From Larix kaempferi (lineage: Eukaryota; Streptophyta; Pinopsida; Pinales; Pinaceae), in assembly GCA_027924585.1 (NCBI GenBank), contig BSBM01002079.1, positions 434,001 through 498,000 on the forward strand: a stretch of DNA of 64,000 nt, given 5' to 3'. Within the stretch, counting starts at the first letter, position 1. Each line of letters starts with the position of its first letter. Below, piece by piece: positions 10,175 through 22,365 of the stretch. A program made the position numbers and the translations under genes. The notes beneath the pieces are model-generated. The model saw only the letters and a list, made by a program, of their open reading frames with translations, did no database searches and was not told the origin of the DNA.

Positions 10175-11450
10175 ATGGAAGGACCAGAAGAGTCGGCAGA
10201 GGACAGGTCCCTTATTAATGAACAGAATAATAATGAACAAGGACACATTAATGTAGAAAACTTATTTGTTGAATTGAATGATAATTCATTTGAATTATTA
10301 AGGACAGTAAAATATTTAAAAACTGAGATAAAAATTGTTAAGGAAGGAAACGAACGAGTCCTGAAAGCTTAAGAGGAGCTGAATCAAATCTTGCTGAATA
10401 ATTTTCATAATAATGATAAAGATAAAGGAACAGAAAATAATGTTGAATCTGGAACTATGTCCTACCAACGTAAGGATAAAAAGATAAAATTGACTAATTA
10501 TGACAACAGTTCTTCCTCTGAATTTTATGAAAAAACACGCTGGAAAAAGCACAAGTATTCCAGTGATAGTAGTGAAAGTGACTGCTACACTAAAAGGAAT
10601 AAGTACCGGCCATACGAAGAAATTTCTAGCGAGTTTAAAAATATCAAACCACCAACTTTTAATGGAGAAACAGAAAAGAGTGAGATAACCGAAGCATGGT
10701 TGTCCATCATGAATAAGTACTTTCAGATTTGCAACTACTCAAGTCATCTAAAAACTAAAATGGAAATTTATAATCTGATTGGAAAAGCAGACATCTGGTC
10801 GCAAGATCTGAAACGAGTAAAAGGTTTAAAAGAGAGAAGTGTAAACTAGAGTAATTTTAAGAAATATTTTAAAAGAAAGTTTATGTCAGAACAGTATTAT
10901 GAGGAACGAACTAAAGATTTTTATGAGTTAAAGTTAGGTTCCATGGATATGAGGGAATTATGCAGCAAGTTTTTAAATTTATTAAGGTATGTGCCTTACA
11001 TCACTGAAGAAAAGCCTAAGGTACAAAGATTTCTAAGTTGTTTGCCCTCTCATATAAAGGACAGGATTGAGTATGATGGTCCTTGAACTCTTGAGGAGGC
11101 TATGAGAAAAACAAATATCTGTTATGAATAGAACAAGAAGAGAGAAGGCATACCAAACTGGAAAGTAAAAAGGCATAATAACTTTGAACAAAGGAAGAAG
11201 AAGTTCTCTTGTAATTGCAACTTTCGAAATAATAATTCACGTAATAACTCTTAAAGAAAATTTCAAGGAAATAATTCAACAGGTAATACACAGTCAAAAT
11301 TTACAGTTGCAAGAAACAGTGATTCACCTAAAAATTTCATTAAAAACAATGAACAGAAAGAACCTATCAAATGCTGGGACTGTTAGGACCTCACTATGCA
11401 TCCAACTGCCCACTCAGAAAGAGGACTGTCAACAACATACACACAATACA
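10175..11450 (+). pseudogene. Element C gag
   Basis: The ATG at 10175 (MEGPEESAEDR) is the first good start after the PBS. A leucine- and lysine-rich helix and a Ser/Asp-rich segment follow, then the capsid domain (about 10640-11090, with PPTFNGETEKSEITEAWL and later FLSCLPSHIKDRIEY). A knuckle follows at about 11370-11415 (CWDC, then GPHYASNCP), in which the codon after CWDC is a stop. At least five stops and one frameshift interrupt it. Gag would form the particle shell and bind element RNA. Confidence 0.8.
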
Positions 11451-11499
11451 TGAGGAGTCTATTGTTGGTGACTTAGCAAGGGAGATGCCTAGGATAAAT

Positions 11500-12168
11500 G
11501 CAGCTTTGGAGAACAAACAAGCTAATCATCAAACTTCCATGGTTGAAGTGGAAGGTATGTTGAAAAATAAACCCATTTCTATTTTAATTGATCCAGGAGC
11601 AAGTCTTAGGTATGTGTCACCTGATTTAGTTAAATGTTGCAATCTGAAAATAGACAAGTTTGATCAATAATGGTTGGTTCAATTAGCTACTGGAACAAAA
11701 AGAAAAGTGTCTGATTATGTAAAAGAGTGTGAATTATTGATGAATCAGTTTAGGACTCATGTTAAGTTGATTGTGTTACCTTTAGGTTCTTACGATGTTC
11801 TTATTGGAATGGATTGGTTAGAAAAGCATAGGGTAATGTTAAATTTCTTTGAAAAGTGTTTTACTTGTTTGAATGAAAAAGGTGAAACTATAACAGTAAA
11901 AGGAATTCCTAGAAAGGCTTATGTTAGACAAATTTCTGCTTTACAAGTTAAAAAGGTTGTTCATAAAGGGTGTAAGTTGTTTGCTGTAAATGTAATTAAT
12001 GACGAACAATCAACTAAGGAAGATAAGTTAAATTTGGAAAACATACCCATTCTAAAGGAATTTTCTGATGTATTCTCGGAAGAAATTCCAAGACTACCTC
12101 CAAAAAGGGAACTAGATTTCACCATTGAGTTAGTACCAGGAGCGGAACCAAACTCAAAGGCTCCTTAA
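11500..12168 (+). pseudogene. Element C retropepsin and protease-RT linker
   Basis: ISILIDPGASLRYVSP at about 11578-11625 is the retropepsin active-site loop; the family has D-S/T-G, and here it reads D-P-G. GSYDVLIGMDWLEKH at about 11788-11832 is the second signature. The linker ends with FSDVFSEEIPRLPPKREL and IELVPGA, the usual entry to RT. A stop after KFDQ near 11669 breaks the frame. Confidence 0.83.
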
Positions 12169-12171
12169 AGA

Positions 12172-13390
12172 ATGAACATTCTTGAACTTAATGAACTTAA
12201 ATCACAGCTTAAGGAACTCATTGATAAAAATTACATAAGACCCAGTGTGTCTCCATGGGGAGGACCTGTCATTTTTGTTAAAAAGAAGGATGAAACTATG
12301 CGTTTATGCATATATTACCGCCAGTTAAATAAAATGACCATAAAGAACAGATATCCTTTGCCGCGCATTGATGATCTGTTTGATCAACTGCGCGGTGCAA
12401 CAATATACTCTAAACTAGATTTAAGGTTGGGGTACCATCAAGTCAGAATTAAATATGAGGACATCATTAAGATTGCTTTTAGAACCCGTTATGGGCACTA
12501 CGAGTTCGTGGTTATGCCTTTTGGGATGACCAATGCTCCAACAGTTTTCATGTGTCTTATGAATAATGTTTTACATCAGTACTTAGATAAATTTGTGATT
12601 GTTTTCATTGATGACATTCTAATTTATTCTAAGACTAAAGAAGAACATGACGAATACTTAAAAATAATTTTACAAGTGTTAAAAGAACACAAACTTTACG
12701 CTAAGTTCAGCAAATGTAATTTCTATAAAGATAAAATACAGTACCTAGGGCATGTGATATCCAAAGATGGAATCGTAGTAGACCCAGACAAGATAAAAAC
12801 AATTAATGAATGGCCTGCCCCTAAAGACGTAGCTGGTATACGATCTTTTATGGGAATTACAAGTTACTATCGTAAATTTATAGAGGGGTTCTCTAAAATA
12901 GAAAATTCTAGAACGTCTTTACAAAAGAAATATAAGAAATTTGTGTGGGATCAAAAATGTGAAGAAAGTTTTAAGAAACTAAAAGAACTGTTAACAACGG
13001 CACCTATTCTAAAAATTGTTGATCCAAACAATGATTTCATCGTGTGCACTGATGCATGCAATGATGGACTTGGCGGGGTCTTAACACAAGAAGGTCATGT
13101 GATTGCATATGAATCTAGGAAGTTAAAAATTCATGAGAAGAATTATGCAACTTACAACTTAGAGTTGGTTGTCGTGATACATACGTTAAAGATGTGGCGC
13201 CATCACATAATTGGAAGAAAATTTACATTAATGACAGAGAATAAGGGTTTAAAATATGTGTTAGATCAACCAGGTGGATAGCTTTCCTTAACGAATATGA
13301 TATCGAAATTCAACACATAAAAGGTAAAAAAAATAAAGTTGTTGATGCCTTAAGCAGAAATGCTAGGCTAAATTTTGTTTCAGCAATCAA
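12172..13390 (+). pseudogene. Element C reverse transcriptase and RNase H
   Basis: This is the best preserved coding stretch in the window, with a 369-residue open frame up to 13281. RT motifs in order are [46 protein letters not shown] and the catalytic [10 protein letters not shown] at about 12601-12630; F-I-D-D replaces the usual Y-x-D-D. The connection domain ([11 protein letters not shown]) and RNase H ([13 protein letters not shown], then [21 protein letters not shown]) follow. A frameshift near 13265 moves the end of RNase H (HIKGKKNKVVDALSRN) to another frame. RT would copy the element RNA into DNA in cytoplasmic particles. Confidence 0.93.
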
Positions 13391-13436
13391 TACTTATAAA
13401 ACTGATCTAGAATATCAGATTAAGGAAGGAATCAGA

Positions 13437-14640
13437 ATGGATGAAAAATATCAAAAATTACATGAGAAGATTGCTGAAAGTAATTTTGAAAATTTAATAA
13501 CAGATTTCAGAATTGATAAAAGAGGATTAATGCTGTATAAAACCAGACTTTATGTGCCTAATGTTGTTGAAATTAAGTTGTTTATTTTAAATGAATTGCA
13601 TAAAATTCCATACTCAGGACATCCTAGTTACCAAAAGATGATAACAATGCCGAGGAAGGATTATTTTTGGCCATGTATGAAAAATGAAGTAGCTGAATAT
13701 ATTGCTAGGTGTATAGAGTGTCAGCAAATAAAGGATGAACATCAACACCCAGCTGGAATGTTGCAGCCCCTACCTATTCCAGATTAGAAGTGGGAAATAA
13801 TTAGTATTGATTATATTACTGGTTTACCTAAAAATCAGAAACAGAATGATTCTGCAATGGTAGTTGTGGATAATCTTAGTAAAGCAACCCACTTCATACC
13901 TGTTAAGACAACCTACAAGGCTGCTAACATTGCTAAAATTTTTATGAAACAAATTTTTCGTCTGCATGGGATTCCAAAGGTTATATTTTTTTACAGAGAC
14001 TCAAAGTTTACAGGAAATTTCTGGAAGTCTTTATTTAAAGGTTTAGATACTACTTTAAATTTCAGTATAGCATTTCATCCACAAATGGATGGACAAACAG
14101 AAAGAGTCAATCATATTCTTGAAGATATGTTGATAATGTATGTTAGAGATCAGCCAGGTAAATGGGAGGAATATTTGCATTTTGTTGAGTTTGCTTATAA
14201 TAATCATTACCAAGCTTCAGCAAAACTCAGTCCATTTGAAATTTTATATGGCAGAAAATGTAATACTCCTATTTCATGGAGTAATCCAGTTGACAGGTTA
14301 ATGTTAGGACCTGAATTATTAAAAGAAATGGAACTAACCGTGAAACAAGTTCAAGGCAATTTGAAAATTGCACAAGATAGATAGAAAAGTCATGCAGATC
14401 TCAAAAGAACTCAAAAAGAGTTTCAGGTTGGTGAACATGTGTTCCTCAAGGTAAAACCAAAAAAGAGCTCCTTAAAGTTAGGAAGTTGTGCTAAACTAGC
14501 ACCAAGGTATTGTGGACCTTTTGAAATACTATCCATGGTAGGACCAGTGGCATATCAGTTGGCCTTGCCGCCAAATATTAAAGTACATAATGTATTTCAC
14601 ATCTATCTTTTGAAAAGTATGTGCATGATGCTACTCATGT
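13437..14640 (+). pseudogene. Element C integrase
   Basis: The zinc-binding H-H-C-C domain is visible as ELHKIPYSGHPSYQKM and CIECQQIK (about 13590-13730). The core has D1 in SIDYITGLPK (about 13803), D2 in FYRDSKFTGNFW (about 13990) and E in HPQMDGQTERVN (about 14080). The GPY/F-type C-terminal motif is at about 14505-14530 (YCGPFEIL). Stops at 13786-13788 and 14382-14384 break the frame. Integrase would insert the cDNA into nuclear DNA. Confidence 0.9.
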
Positions 14641-14649
14641 GATTAATTG

Positions 14650-14863
14650 GAATGATGTACAGGTGGAACCAGCATGAGATTTTCTGGTGGAACCATATTG
14701 TATCCTCGACAAGAGGGAAATTTTGCTTCGTAATCATACCATTGGACATGTAAAGGTGCAATGGAAGCACCTTAGTCCGGATGAATCAACTTGGGAGTTA
14801 GAAAGTAATATGCGGGTGGCATATCCAAATCTATTCCAGGAGAAATTAGATGATGATGACTAA
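14650..14863 (+). pseudogene. Element C chromodomain
   Basis: The C-terminus of pol reads ILDKREILLRNHTIGHVKVQ and then WKHLSPDESTWELESNM before stopping at TAA 14861-14863. This is the classical chromodomain end of chromoviruses, thought to steer integrase to modified histones. A stop upstream near 14675 separates it from the integrase body in this copy. Confidence 0.85.
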
Positions 14864-14890
14864 AGCAACATCGAGGATGATGTTGAATTT

Positions 14891-14899
14891 AAGAGGGGG
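14891..14899 (+). other. Element C polypurine tract
   Basis: AAGAGGGGG lies 4 nt before the TGTAACA start of the 3' LTR. Confidence 0.8.
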
Positions 14900-14903
14900 T
14901 GTT

Positions 14904-17900
14904 TGTAACATACCCAAATTCTGAACATTTTATGTTGTCAGAAAAACATTATGTTTTATGTTATTGTAAAGTTTTATGTTTATTGACCAAGTGGGGTCAA
15001 GGATGACTGTAATTAATTACTCTGAGTATTTTATTATTTATAAATAAAAGAGGAGACAAATATCCAAAGGAGGTTGTTGAATGAGTGTTCACTGACCCAT
15101 TAGGAGGAATGGACTGGGGTGGAGAGCAAACTGACACTTGGCATCATCCTCAACTCACTTCTAGCTGTTGCAGGGGGAAACTTCCCTATTTTTATGGTCA
15201 TGTTCCCCAAGAAAGTGGAACTGAGTAGGTGGCTCATTAACTAAAGAAACTAACCAAAGACCTAGGCATGATTATCTACCCATCAAATTCAGCAGGAGGT
15301 TGTTCATTCCTACCTTGTGATAATTTCTGAATTGTGAAAGACAAGAGAGCACAAGAGATTCGATGAGGGGGAGGTTAGAAGTGATTGAGTGAGTTAAGAC
15401 TGCATTCTGAACTAGTGCAGTGACATTGCTAAGTTCAATATTGCTAAAGGCAGAAGTATTATTGTCAAGTACTACTGCTGAGTTGCAAGGGAATTTATTC
15501 CATTCTGCACACAACATCTTCGTCCTGGTGGTTCAGTGAACAGGCTCGGGGGTCCTAAGACAAGTAACTTGGATGTCTTCAGGAGAAGGTTGGGTGGAAC
15601 GAGCTCCTTTGGTTGTTTGTCTCTTCTACAGTTACCAGGTTCAAATTTTGTTATATTATTTACTTTATGTTCAAGTATATTACTGAAGAAATGAATGTAA
15701 TCATGTTATCAGCTTTCTATTAGATCTTAGATATCTTGACTTTTATTAAATGTTTTATTTCTGAAATATTATCTACTCTGAAAATCCATTATCTGCTAGG
15801 TTAAAATGCTAAATAGATAGTTAAAAGTTAAATGATGAATGATATAATAGAAATGCTTCCCTGTATTTTTCCACACACTGTTTTTAGTGTCGTACTCTAG
15901 TGATGAATTTAAAATAGATTTGAATAGTGATATAGTGATATACTGTAGATAGATTCGAATGATAGATTTGTATTTCTGCACATAGCTTAGCAATAGAACC
16001 ATTAACGTTTTTACATCTGTGCAAGATTTTATAATACAGAATTTATACTTATGAAATGCTACTTTATAAACCATACAAAATAGGACAGAGTCTTTGAATA
16101 TTTCATAACAGTTTAATATTATAAGTATTTCACTTTTATACAGAATTAGTAATCCTTTAATTATCATACTCTCATACAGATATTTCTTTTGTGAATTTTA
16201 AACTATAGCAATGCAAATATCAAAATCAAAATAACCTATACATAAATGCAGAGAAATAATTTAAATACAACTCATTTTATAAACTGTAGCATTGTAAATA
16301 TCAGTATCAACATATCTCTTAAATCATTACAGAAAACACGTTATTAATCTAGCTCCTTGTATAAACAACTTATGTTTTCAAAACCCTAATAGTACCATAT
16401 TTTCCATATTACAGTCACCATATTTATCCACCTGAAATAATTACATAGAAACCTTGTATAAACTCTATCGAAAGGATTTATCATCTATTCAAACCATGAA
16501 AAACATACTAAGATTTATTTAAGTAATAGTAACTCCAAAAAGAGTCTATCGACTACTCTAGGGTTGGAAACCTTGTTCTCTTCCCACAGCTAGTTTGACT
16601 GTAATCAATTTTTATTTCTTTTCCAGAACAAAATAGTGATTAAGGACTCGGATTCGAGACCCGTAACTGGGTTCACCCAAATTTTTTCAACGGTCTTTTT
16701 AACTAGCAAGTATTTGTTGCATTAAGGACGAGTATACTTGACCTAATAATTTATATAAATTCAAACAAGCAACTTGTTCAACAACCAAACCCTATCACTG
16801 AAGGATTCGCCATTGTGGCTAGATTCCAAGCAAGAAAGTATTTACAAAGACCAGGGTTTGATACCCGTAAGGGTTCACCTGAATGGTTTATATTTTATAA
16901 AAACTTTAAACACTACTTTTGGCCAACAGAGACGGGCTTTGCCCTACAAACATTGGTAGCTTATATCAACATCTATTCAATGTAAAAACAACAAAATGTT
17001 GAGAGTAAACTCTCTGGAATTTATAATTCAAAACTATATCGTAAATTCTATAAAACCATTTATATTTCCATAAAAATTTATACAATAACGAAAGGAAGCA
17101 TTGAGAAACCAACGTAAGCTCAAAAGCTCGATGGTTAAACCCCATCTGTCATAAAAAAATATCCATACGGCTTTTACGATTACAACCAATTGTAAAATCA
17201 AATTTTAAAGTTAAACCAAAGTTTCGGCTAAATCAAATTAAGACCCGCATCAGTTCCAGGCTTCACCGGAATCTTCCAAGTGCCTTTTAAATGCCCATAA
17301 GGGAGTCACCGAGGCTTACCAGGGCTAAGAATCTCTTATCCCTTTTCTGGCCAACCTTAAACAAAAGCCGAGGAGGTAACCTGTCAGAGAGATCATTACA
17401 ACGACGGGTTAAATCTTGAAGTAACTCAGACTGTAGAACTTAAGCAGTGCTGACTTTAAAACTTTCTACAAAAAAACGAAGGGTTGGGTATGACATTACC
17501 TGCTACTCAGTATGTATGAGCATTTCTTCATCAACGTATGTGTGGTATTGCTATCAGCATAAACACTGGTGCTGTCAAGATTCACCATTGAAACAAGCAA
17601 GGTCGAAAACTCTATGTAAAGATCCAGGTTCATACAACCTACTATTGACAACATACAAGATGCAAGGTCTCAGTATCGAACCCCGGGAGAGACTGCATCC
17701 ATGTTTTACAAAACCCTGAAAATTCAAAGACCCTGTCAGCCTCTCCCAACACTACTCACAAATGAAATGAATACGAGGGTGATGGATTATCAAAGCAGGG
17801 TTAGGGTTTATCCCAAAACCCAAGACCATCTAAAAGATCAACGACGTAGAGCCTGCCACAGGGGCATGCTATCATACGACCCACCAAACCTCATTTATTA

Positions 17901-19250
17901 ACATTAAAAGTTACAACGAACAAGCGCAGTACCCTGCCAACACACAGTTCCACTTTGGTTAGTATCGTGGATCACGCCATGCATATGGTGTTAAACATAT
18001 GGTATATGGTTCATACATTTAGGCTTTAGTTCATAACATTTCGTATTAGTCATAACGTATACCATACTACGTATAGTTTACATCTTATAGCAAATAGAAT
18101 TAATGCATATAAATGATATGCATATAGTTTATAAAGCATAGATTATAATGCAAAACTCCACTATGGATAATAGCGTGGGTCACACTTGCATATTGAAAAA
18201 TGAATAGCATATAGTTTAAACCGTATAGCTTATAGTGAATATCATTTCACGTTTGGTTCACAATGTACAACATAAAAGATATATGCATATAATATGTAAC
18301 ACATGCATTTTATAATATAATGCAAACACTCTATAGTTATGGATAGATCTGGTTATAAACCTTGCACAATTAAATAAGTAAATCATGGTAGTAACATAAC
18401 CATGTTAAGGTGCATACTTAGATCACTATAGATAGAATTTTCAAATACATATTAAGCCTTGACATTAAATTAAAAGGTTTAAACATTATGAAAACCATAG
18501 TGAATGAATAGGACTTTCCTTAAGCCATGTACATGTAGGTATAAAATAAAATACATGAATACAATCGTTATCCTAATCCATAAAAACCTGAGTTTAATAA
18601 TCATAGCTAGGGTAGGTCTTACCCTCGTAGCTGTTAATGTCTCAACACATTCATAATTAATATTGAAGGCTAAAAGATGTACAAACAAGTCAATTTTACA
18701 AACACCGGTTAAGCTTCAGTTGGAATCTCTTTCTTATCTGTGATCTGTGACATAAGTTATGAGCATTAGCTATCAATAGCTAAGTAAGCTTCGGGGTGCT
18801 TATAAGGACCCCTTCATTACAAGGAAACGATCAGTTAGTCTCTAGGATTAAACATTTATAACATAGAACAAATAATGACGATGTGCACTTTGAATAAGAG
18901 ATATGCAAGTTTCAGACATTAAAACATAATGTAAACTTTTGTAATAATAATGCATTAAACAAATGAATGACGATTATATAATGACATTACAGCATTCAAG
19001 TAACTATCAAAATATTCCCCATACAGTGAGATGTATTAACAACAATTACGACAATTAGAAATCATTGCTTATAAAGCAACGTAACTCATTTATTCTTCGA
19101 CGACCACTTTAAGTAGTTGTCGTCATAGAAATCAATTGGTCTTTGGTTAATTAAACTAAGTCGTCATTAATGATACTTCTACATAACAAATACAAGCATT
19201 TAGTGCTACTTAGAAAATTTTAATTTTTTGTGAATTTTGGGGATGTTACA
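14904..19250 (+). repeat. Element C 3' LTR (4347 bp)
   Basis: TGTAACATACCC...GGGGATGTTACA. It is colinear with 5688-10036, with scattered substitutions and small indels (for example 9-12 bp near 15900-15945). It overlaps no credible gene. Confidence 0.9.
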
Positions 19251-20040
19251 GATGCCCTTTCTTATATTCATTTGTTATAGTATATATATATATGACATAC
19301 TGGTTTATAGTATTATTTGGGAAGAGCACTTCTCACATCTCAAGCAGGTGTTAGAGACTCTAAAAAGGTACCAATTGCTGGCTAATTTGAATAAATGTGA
19401 TTTTCTTCAGCAGTCCTTGGTGTATTTGGGGTATGTGATTGGTGGAGAACTCAAGATTGATCCTAAAAATATGGAGGCCATCACTAAGTGGCCTAGACCT
19501 ACAAATGTCACTGAGGTTATGATCTTTTTGGGTGCAACGCAATACCTTTGGAATTTAATAGATTCCTTATTGGTTGTGGTTGCGCCCCTCCATGCCATAA
19601 TAACCAACAGCAAGGGGTTCCAGTAGGGGAAGAACCAACATAAAATCTTTTAAGAGTTCAAGTGAAAGATAATTCAAGCACTAGTTCTTGCATTTCCTAA
19701 TTTGCAGAAGCCTTTCGAATTGGAGTAAGATGCAAGTAGGTATGGCATGGGGCGCTTCTAATTCAAGGAGGAAGGCCGATATGTTATCATTCTAAAATGT
19801 TTCATGGGGGAGTCCTAAACTACCCTACCTATGATAAGGAAATCTATGCCCTAGTTCAAGATATTAAGAAATGGAATCACTATATGATGGGAAAGGAAAC
19901 CATCATTCACATTGATCATAGGCCATTGTTGTATTTGTAGGCCCAAAGTAATCTACAAGAGACTAGATATTATAAGTGGATGAGGTTCTTACAATAATTC
20001 AATCTCATCATCAAGTATAAGAAGGGAAATACAAACAAGC
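19251..20040 (+). pseudogene. Element A segment 3: RT C-terminal half and RNase H
   Basis: The reading continues from 5687. YDILVYSIIWEEHFSHLKQV at about 19291-19350 holds the remains of the catalytic motif, where a TA repeat has replaced the first aspartate codon. LVYLGYVIGGELKIDPK and then AITKWPRPTNVTEV follow. RNase H remnants (for example IDHRPLLYL at about 19912) lie in shifted frames with stops, ending with KKGNTNKLEDMLSR at about 20020-20060. It is non-functional. Confidence 0.85.
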
Positions 20041-20048
20041 TAGAAGAC

Positions 20049-21480
20049 ATGCTCTCAAGGACACCTACAACCAATATTACAACTTTGGGAACTCTTATGC
20101 ACATGGAACCTTTTACCCATTATGCATACAAAGAGGAGTACACAGAAGATGAGGACTTCCAGGAGGTATTTCAGCAACTTCAAGGTCATTTCCATGTAAA
20201 AGAAGGTAAAAAAAATGCTGACTATCATCTCAAGAATGAGTTACTCTACAAGCTGGACAAGCTTTGTGTTCCTAAAGGTGAGAGATTGTTGATTATTAGA
20301 GAGGAACACACCTCCAAAGTTGTAGGGAATTTTGGTGTAGGGAAGACAGTTGCAAACTTACATAGGTATGTTTACTGGCCTAGAATGCAAGAAGATGTAG
20401 CTCAGTTTATCAGAGGATGCATATTTTGTTGTACAAGCAAACCTAGCAATAGGAAGAAAGTTCTATAGCATCCCTTACATGTTCCTACGAGACCATGGGA
20501 GAGAATATCCATGTATTTTGTGGGTGGTCTTCCAACCACTAGGAAGGGACATGACTATTTATTTGTGGTAGTTGAAAAAATCAATAAGATATGCATTCTT
20601 ATGCCTTGTAAAAAGACCATCAAAGTATAAGAAACAACAAACATGTTCTATGAAAAGGTATGGGTGCACTTTGGTATACCAAGGAGCATCATATTAGACA
20701 GAGATACCTGATTTCTCAGTATATTTTGTACTACACTTTGGAAATGATGGACACTAAGTTGAAGAGGTCTACAAAATTCCATATACAGACATATGGACAG
20801 ACAGAAGTAGTAAAAAAGGCTTTGGTTCATCTTTTGAGGGGTTGTAGTCAGAAGCATTTGAAAACTTGGGATGAAAATGCGATCTACATACAACACTCTT
20901 ATAAAAGAGCAGTCCACACTTCCATTGGGAAGTGCCCTTTTGAAACTTGTTTTAGGTACTTTCCACCTTCACCTCTAGATGTCATTTATGGACAACAAGG
21001 GGGAGTAAAGGAACACACCATAGATTAAACAATAAGAGATAAAAAGTTCATTGATAAGATTAGGAAGATCCATTTACAAATATAGGAGGCGCTGAAGGAG
21101 TCATGGGAAAATTAAAAGGCAAGACATGACCAACACATGGTTGAGAAAACATTCAAGGTGGAAAACAGAGTATGGTTATACCTGAACAAGGAAATACTAC
21201 TGGGTCCTGCTAAGAAGATCAAGGCTCTGAGGTGTGGTATTTTTGAGGTATTGGAGAAGGTGGGAGATAATTCCTACCGACTCATTCTACCCCTATACAT
21301 GTGTGTTTGCCTTGTAGTAAATGTGAAAATTTTAAAACTCTATGAACCTTCCATGTTGGATCAGGAACCTAAGCAGGTATTACCTTCTATAGAGGACTTA
21401 GCACCAGAGACTCAGGTAGAGTTAGCAAAAACACAGTGTTGCAGAAGTACATAAATACCAAGAGGGGATAGTATAAACTC
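20049..21480 (+). pseudogene. Element A integrase
   Basis: The zinc domain runs from EHTSKVVGNFGVGKTVANL to CIFCCTSKPSN (about 20300-20450). The second histidine is replaced by asparagine (VGNFG). The core shows D1 changed to Y (ISMYFVGGL), D2 kept as LDRDT near 20700, and a degraded third acidic region (TYGQTEVVKKA). The C-terminal domain is at about 21137-21350 (VENRVWLYLNKEILL, then GIFEVLEKVGDNSYRL). It is clearly dead. Its family resemblance to the 5' segments confirms that all three pieces belong to one element. Confidence 0.85.
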
Positions 21481-21599
21481 TGGCGTGTGGGGATAAAAGG
21501 ACAACTTTCAGGTAAAGCTAAATGGTACTCCAAGGAGAAGGTAGAAGAAAATTTTCCTCACCTCATTTAGTAAAATATTTTGGGGACGAAAAGCCTTCC

Positions 21600-21611
21600 A
21601 AAATGGGGAGG
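21600..21611 (+). other. Element A polypurine tract
   Basis: AAAATGGGGAGG lies just before TGTTCTGAAATGG, the apparent start of A's 3' LTR. Confidence 0.65.
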
Positions 21612-21613
21612 TG

Positions 21614-22365
21614 TGTTCTGAAATGGATTAATATATAATTTTCCACCTACTTGGAGATTTAGGGGTGGAAAGATTGCATGAATTGGATTGTAGGGTCCAT
21701 TTTATGGGAAAGACTCATTTTGCAGATTTGGGGTCTGGAACCTCAGGGACTTGTTTGAGGGTCTAGATGGCCTTTTTTGGGGTAAAACTATTACGAACAC
21801 AAATATTAAATAAATAATCATTAATTAATAATATATAATTTCAAATAATATTAATATTTAATTATTGAAAGGGTGCCTTATAAGGATGTGACTTTACGTA
21901 AGATTCACCATCAAGTCTTTATAAGCTTGACCCTTCGTTATAGACTTATGCGGACCCCACAAAACATACACACTCACCTTCGTGGACACAGAGACTTACC
22001 ATTGCACTTAGACACTCACCCTTCGTGGAGACCTCCTTCACTTGATTCATTACCTACATTGGTCACCATACACTACGTTTTACCCCAAACCCAAACCTAA
22101 ATTCAAACTTCAGAGAGAGAGAGAGAGAGAGACTGTTGTAAGTGATCCATGAGGCTTGATACCTTACCCTGGAGTTCTGCTACTCGTACCGTCTCAAAAA
22201 TCCACGAGGGAAGCTACAGGTAGATATCTAGCATTATGCAAACCAGTTGGACTCTTTTTATGCACACAATTGAAGCACTTGGCAAGATGGATCGCTCGAG
22301 GGACTTGGATTGGTGAAGGGGATTCTTGAGCCTCAAAAGTGTTGTGTGGGGGAGGAACACGAGTA
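21614..22365 (+). repeat. Element A 3' LTR, left part
   Basis: It begins TGTTCTGAAATGG after the purine tract and carries an AT-rich block near 21800 and a (GA)n microsatellite at about 22112-22131. At 22366 it is interrupted by element D, and the flank continues at 35083. The partner LTR is outside the window, so the true length is unknown. Confidence 0.65.
22361..22365 (+). repeat. Target-site duplication of element D, left copy
   Basis: GAGTA here pairs with GAGTG at 35083-35087, with one transition between them. Together with matched LTR ends this defines D precisely. Confidence 0.85.

Larger units (their letters stand above)
5688..19250 (+). mobile_element. Element C: complete Ty3/gypsy chromovirus with 4.35-kb LTRs
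   Basis: C is a 13.56-kb insertion in the RT of element A. Its two LTRs of 4349 and 4347 bp flank an internal region of only 4867 bp with gag, protease, RT, RNase H, integrase and a C-terminal chromodomain. A PBS and purine tract are in place. The flanking pentamers are AATGT (5683-5687) and GATGC (19251-19255); they match at three positions and differ by two transitions, as an aged target duplication would. Stops and a frameshift in every domain show that this copy is inactive. Confidence 0.92.
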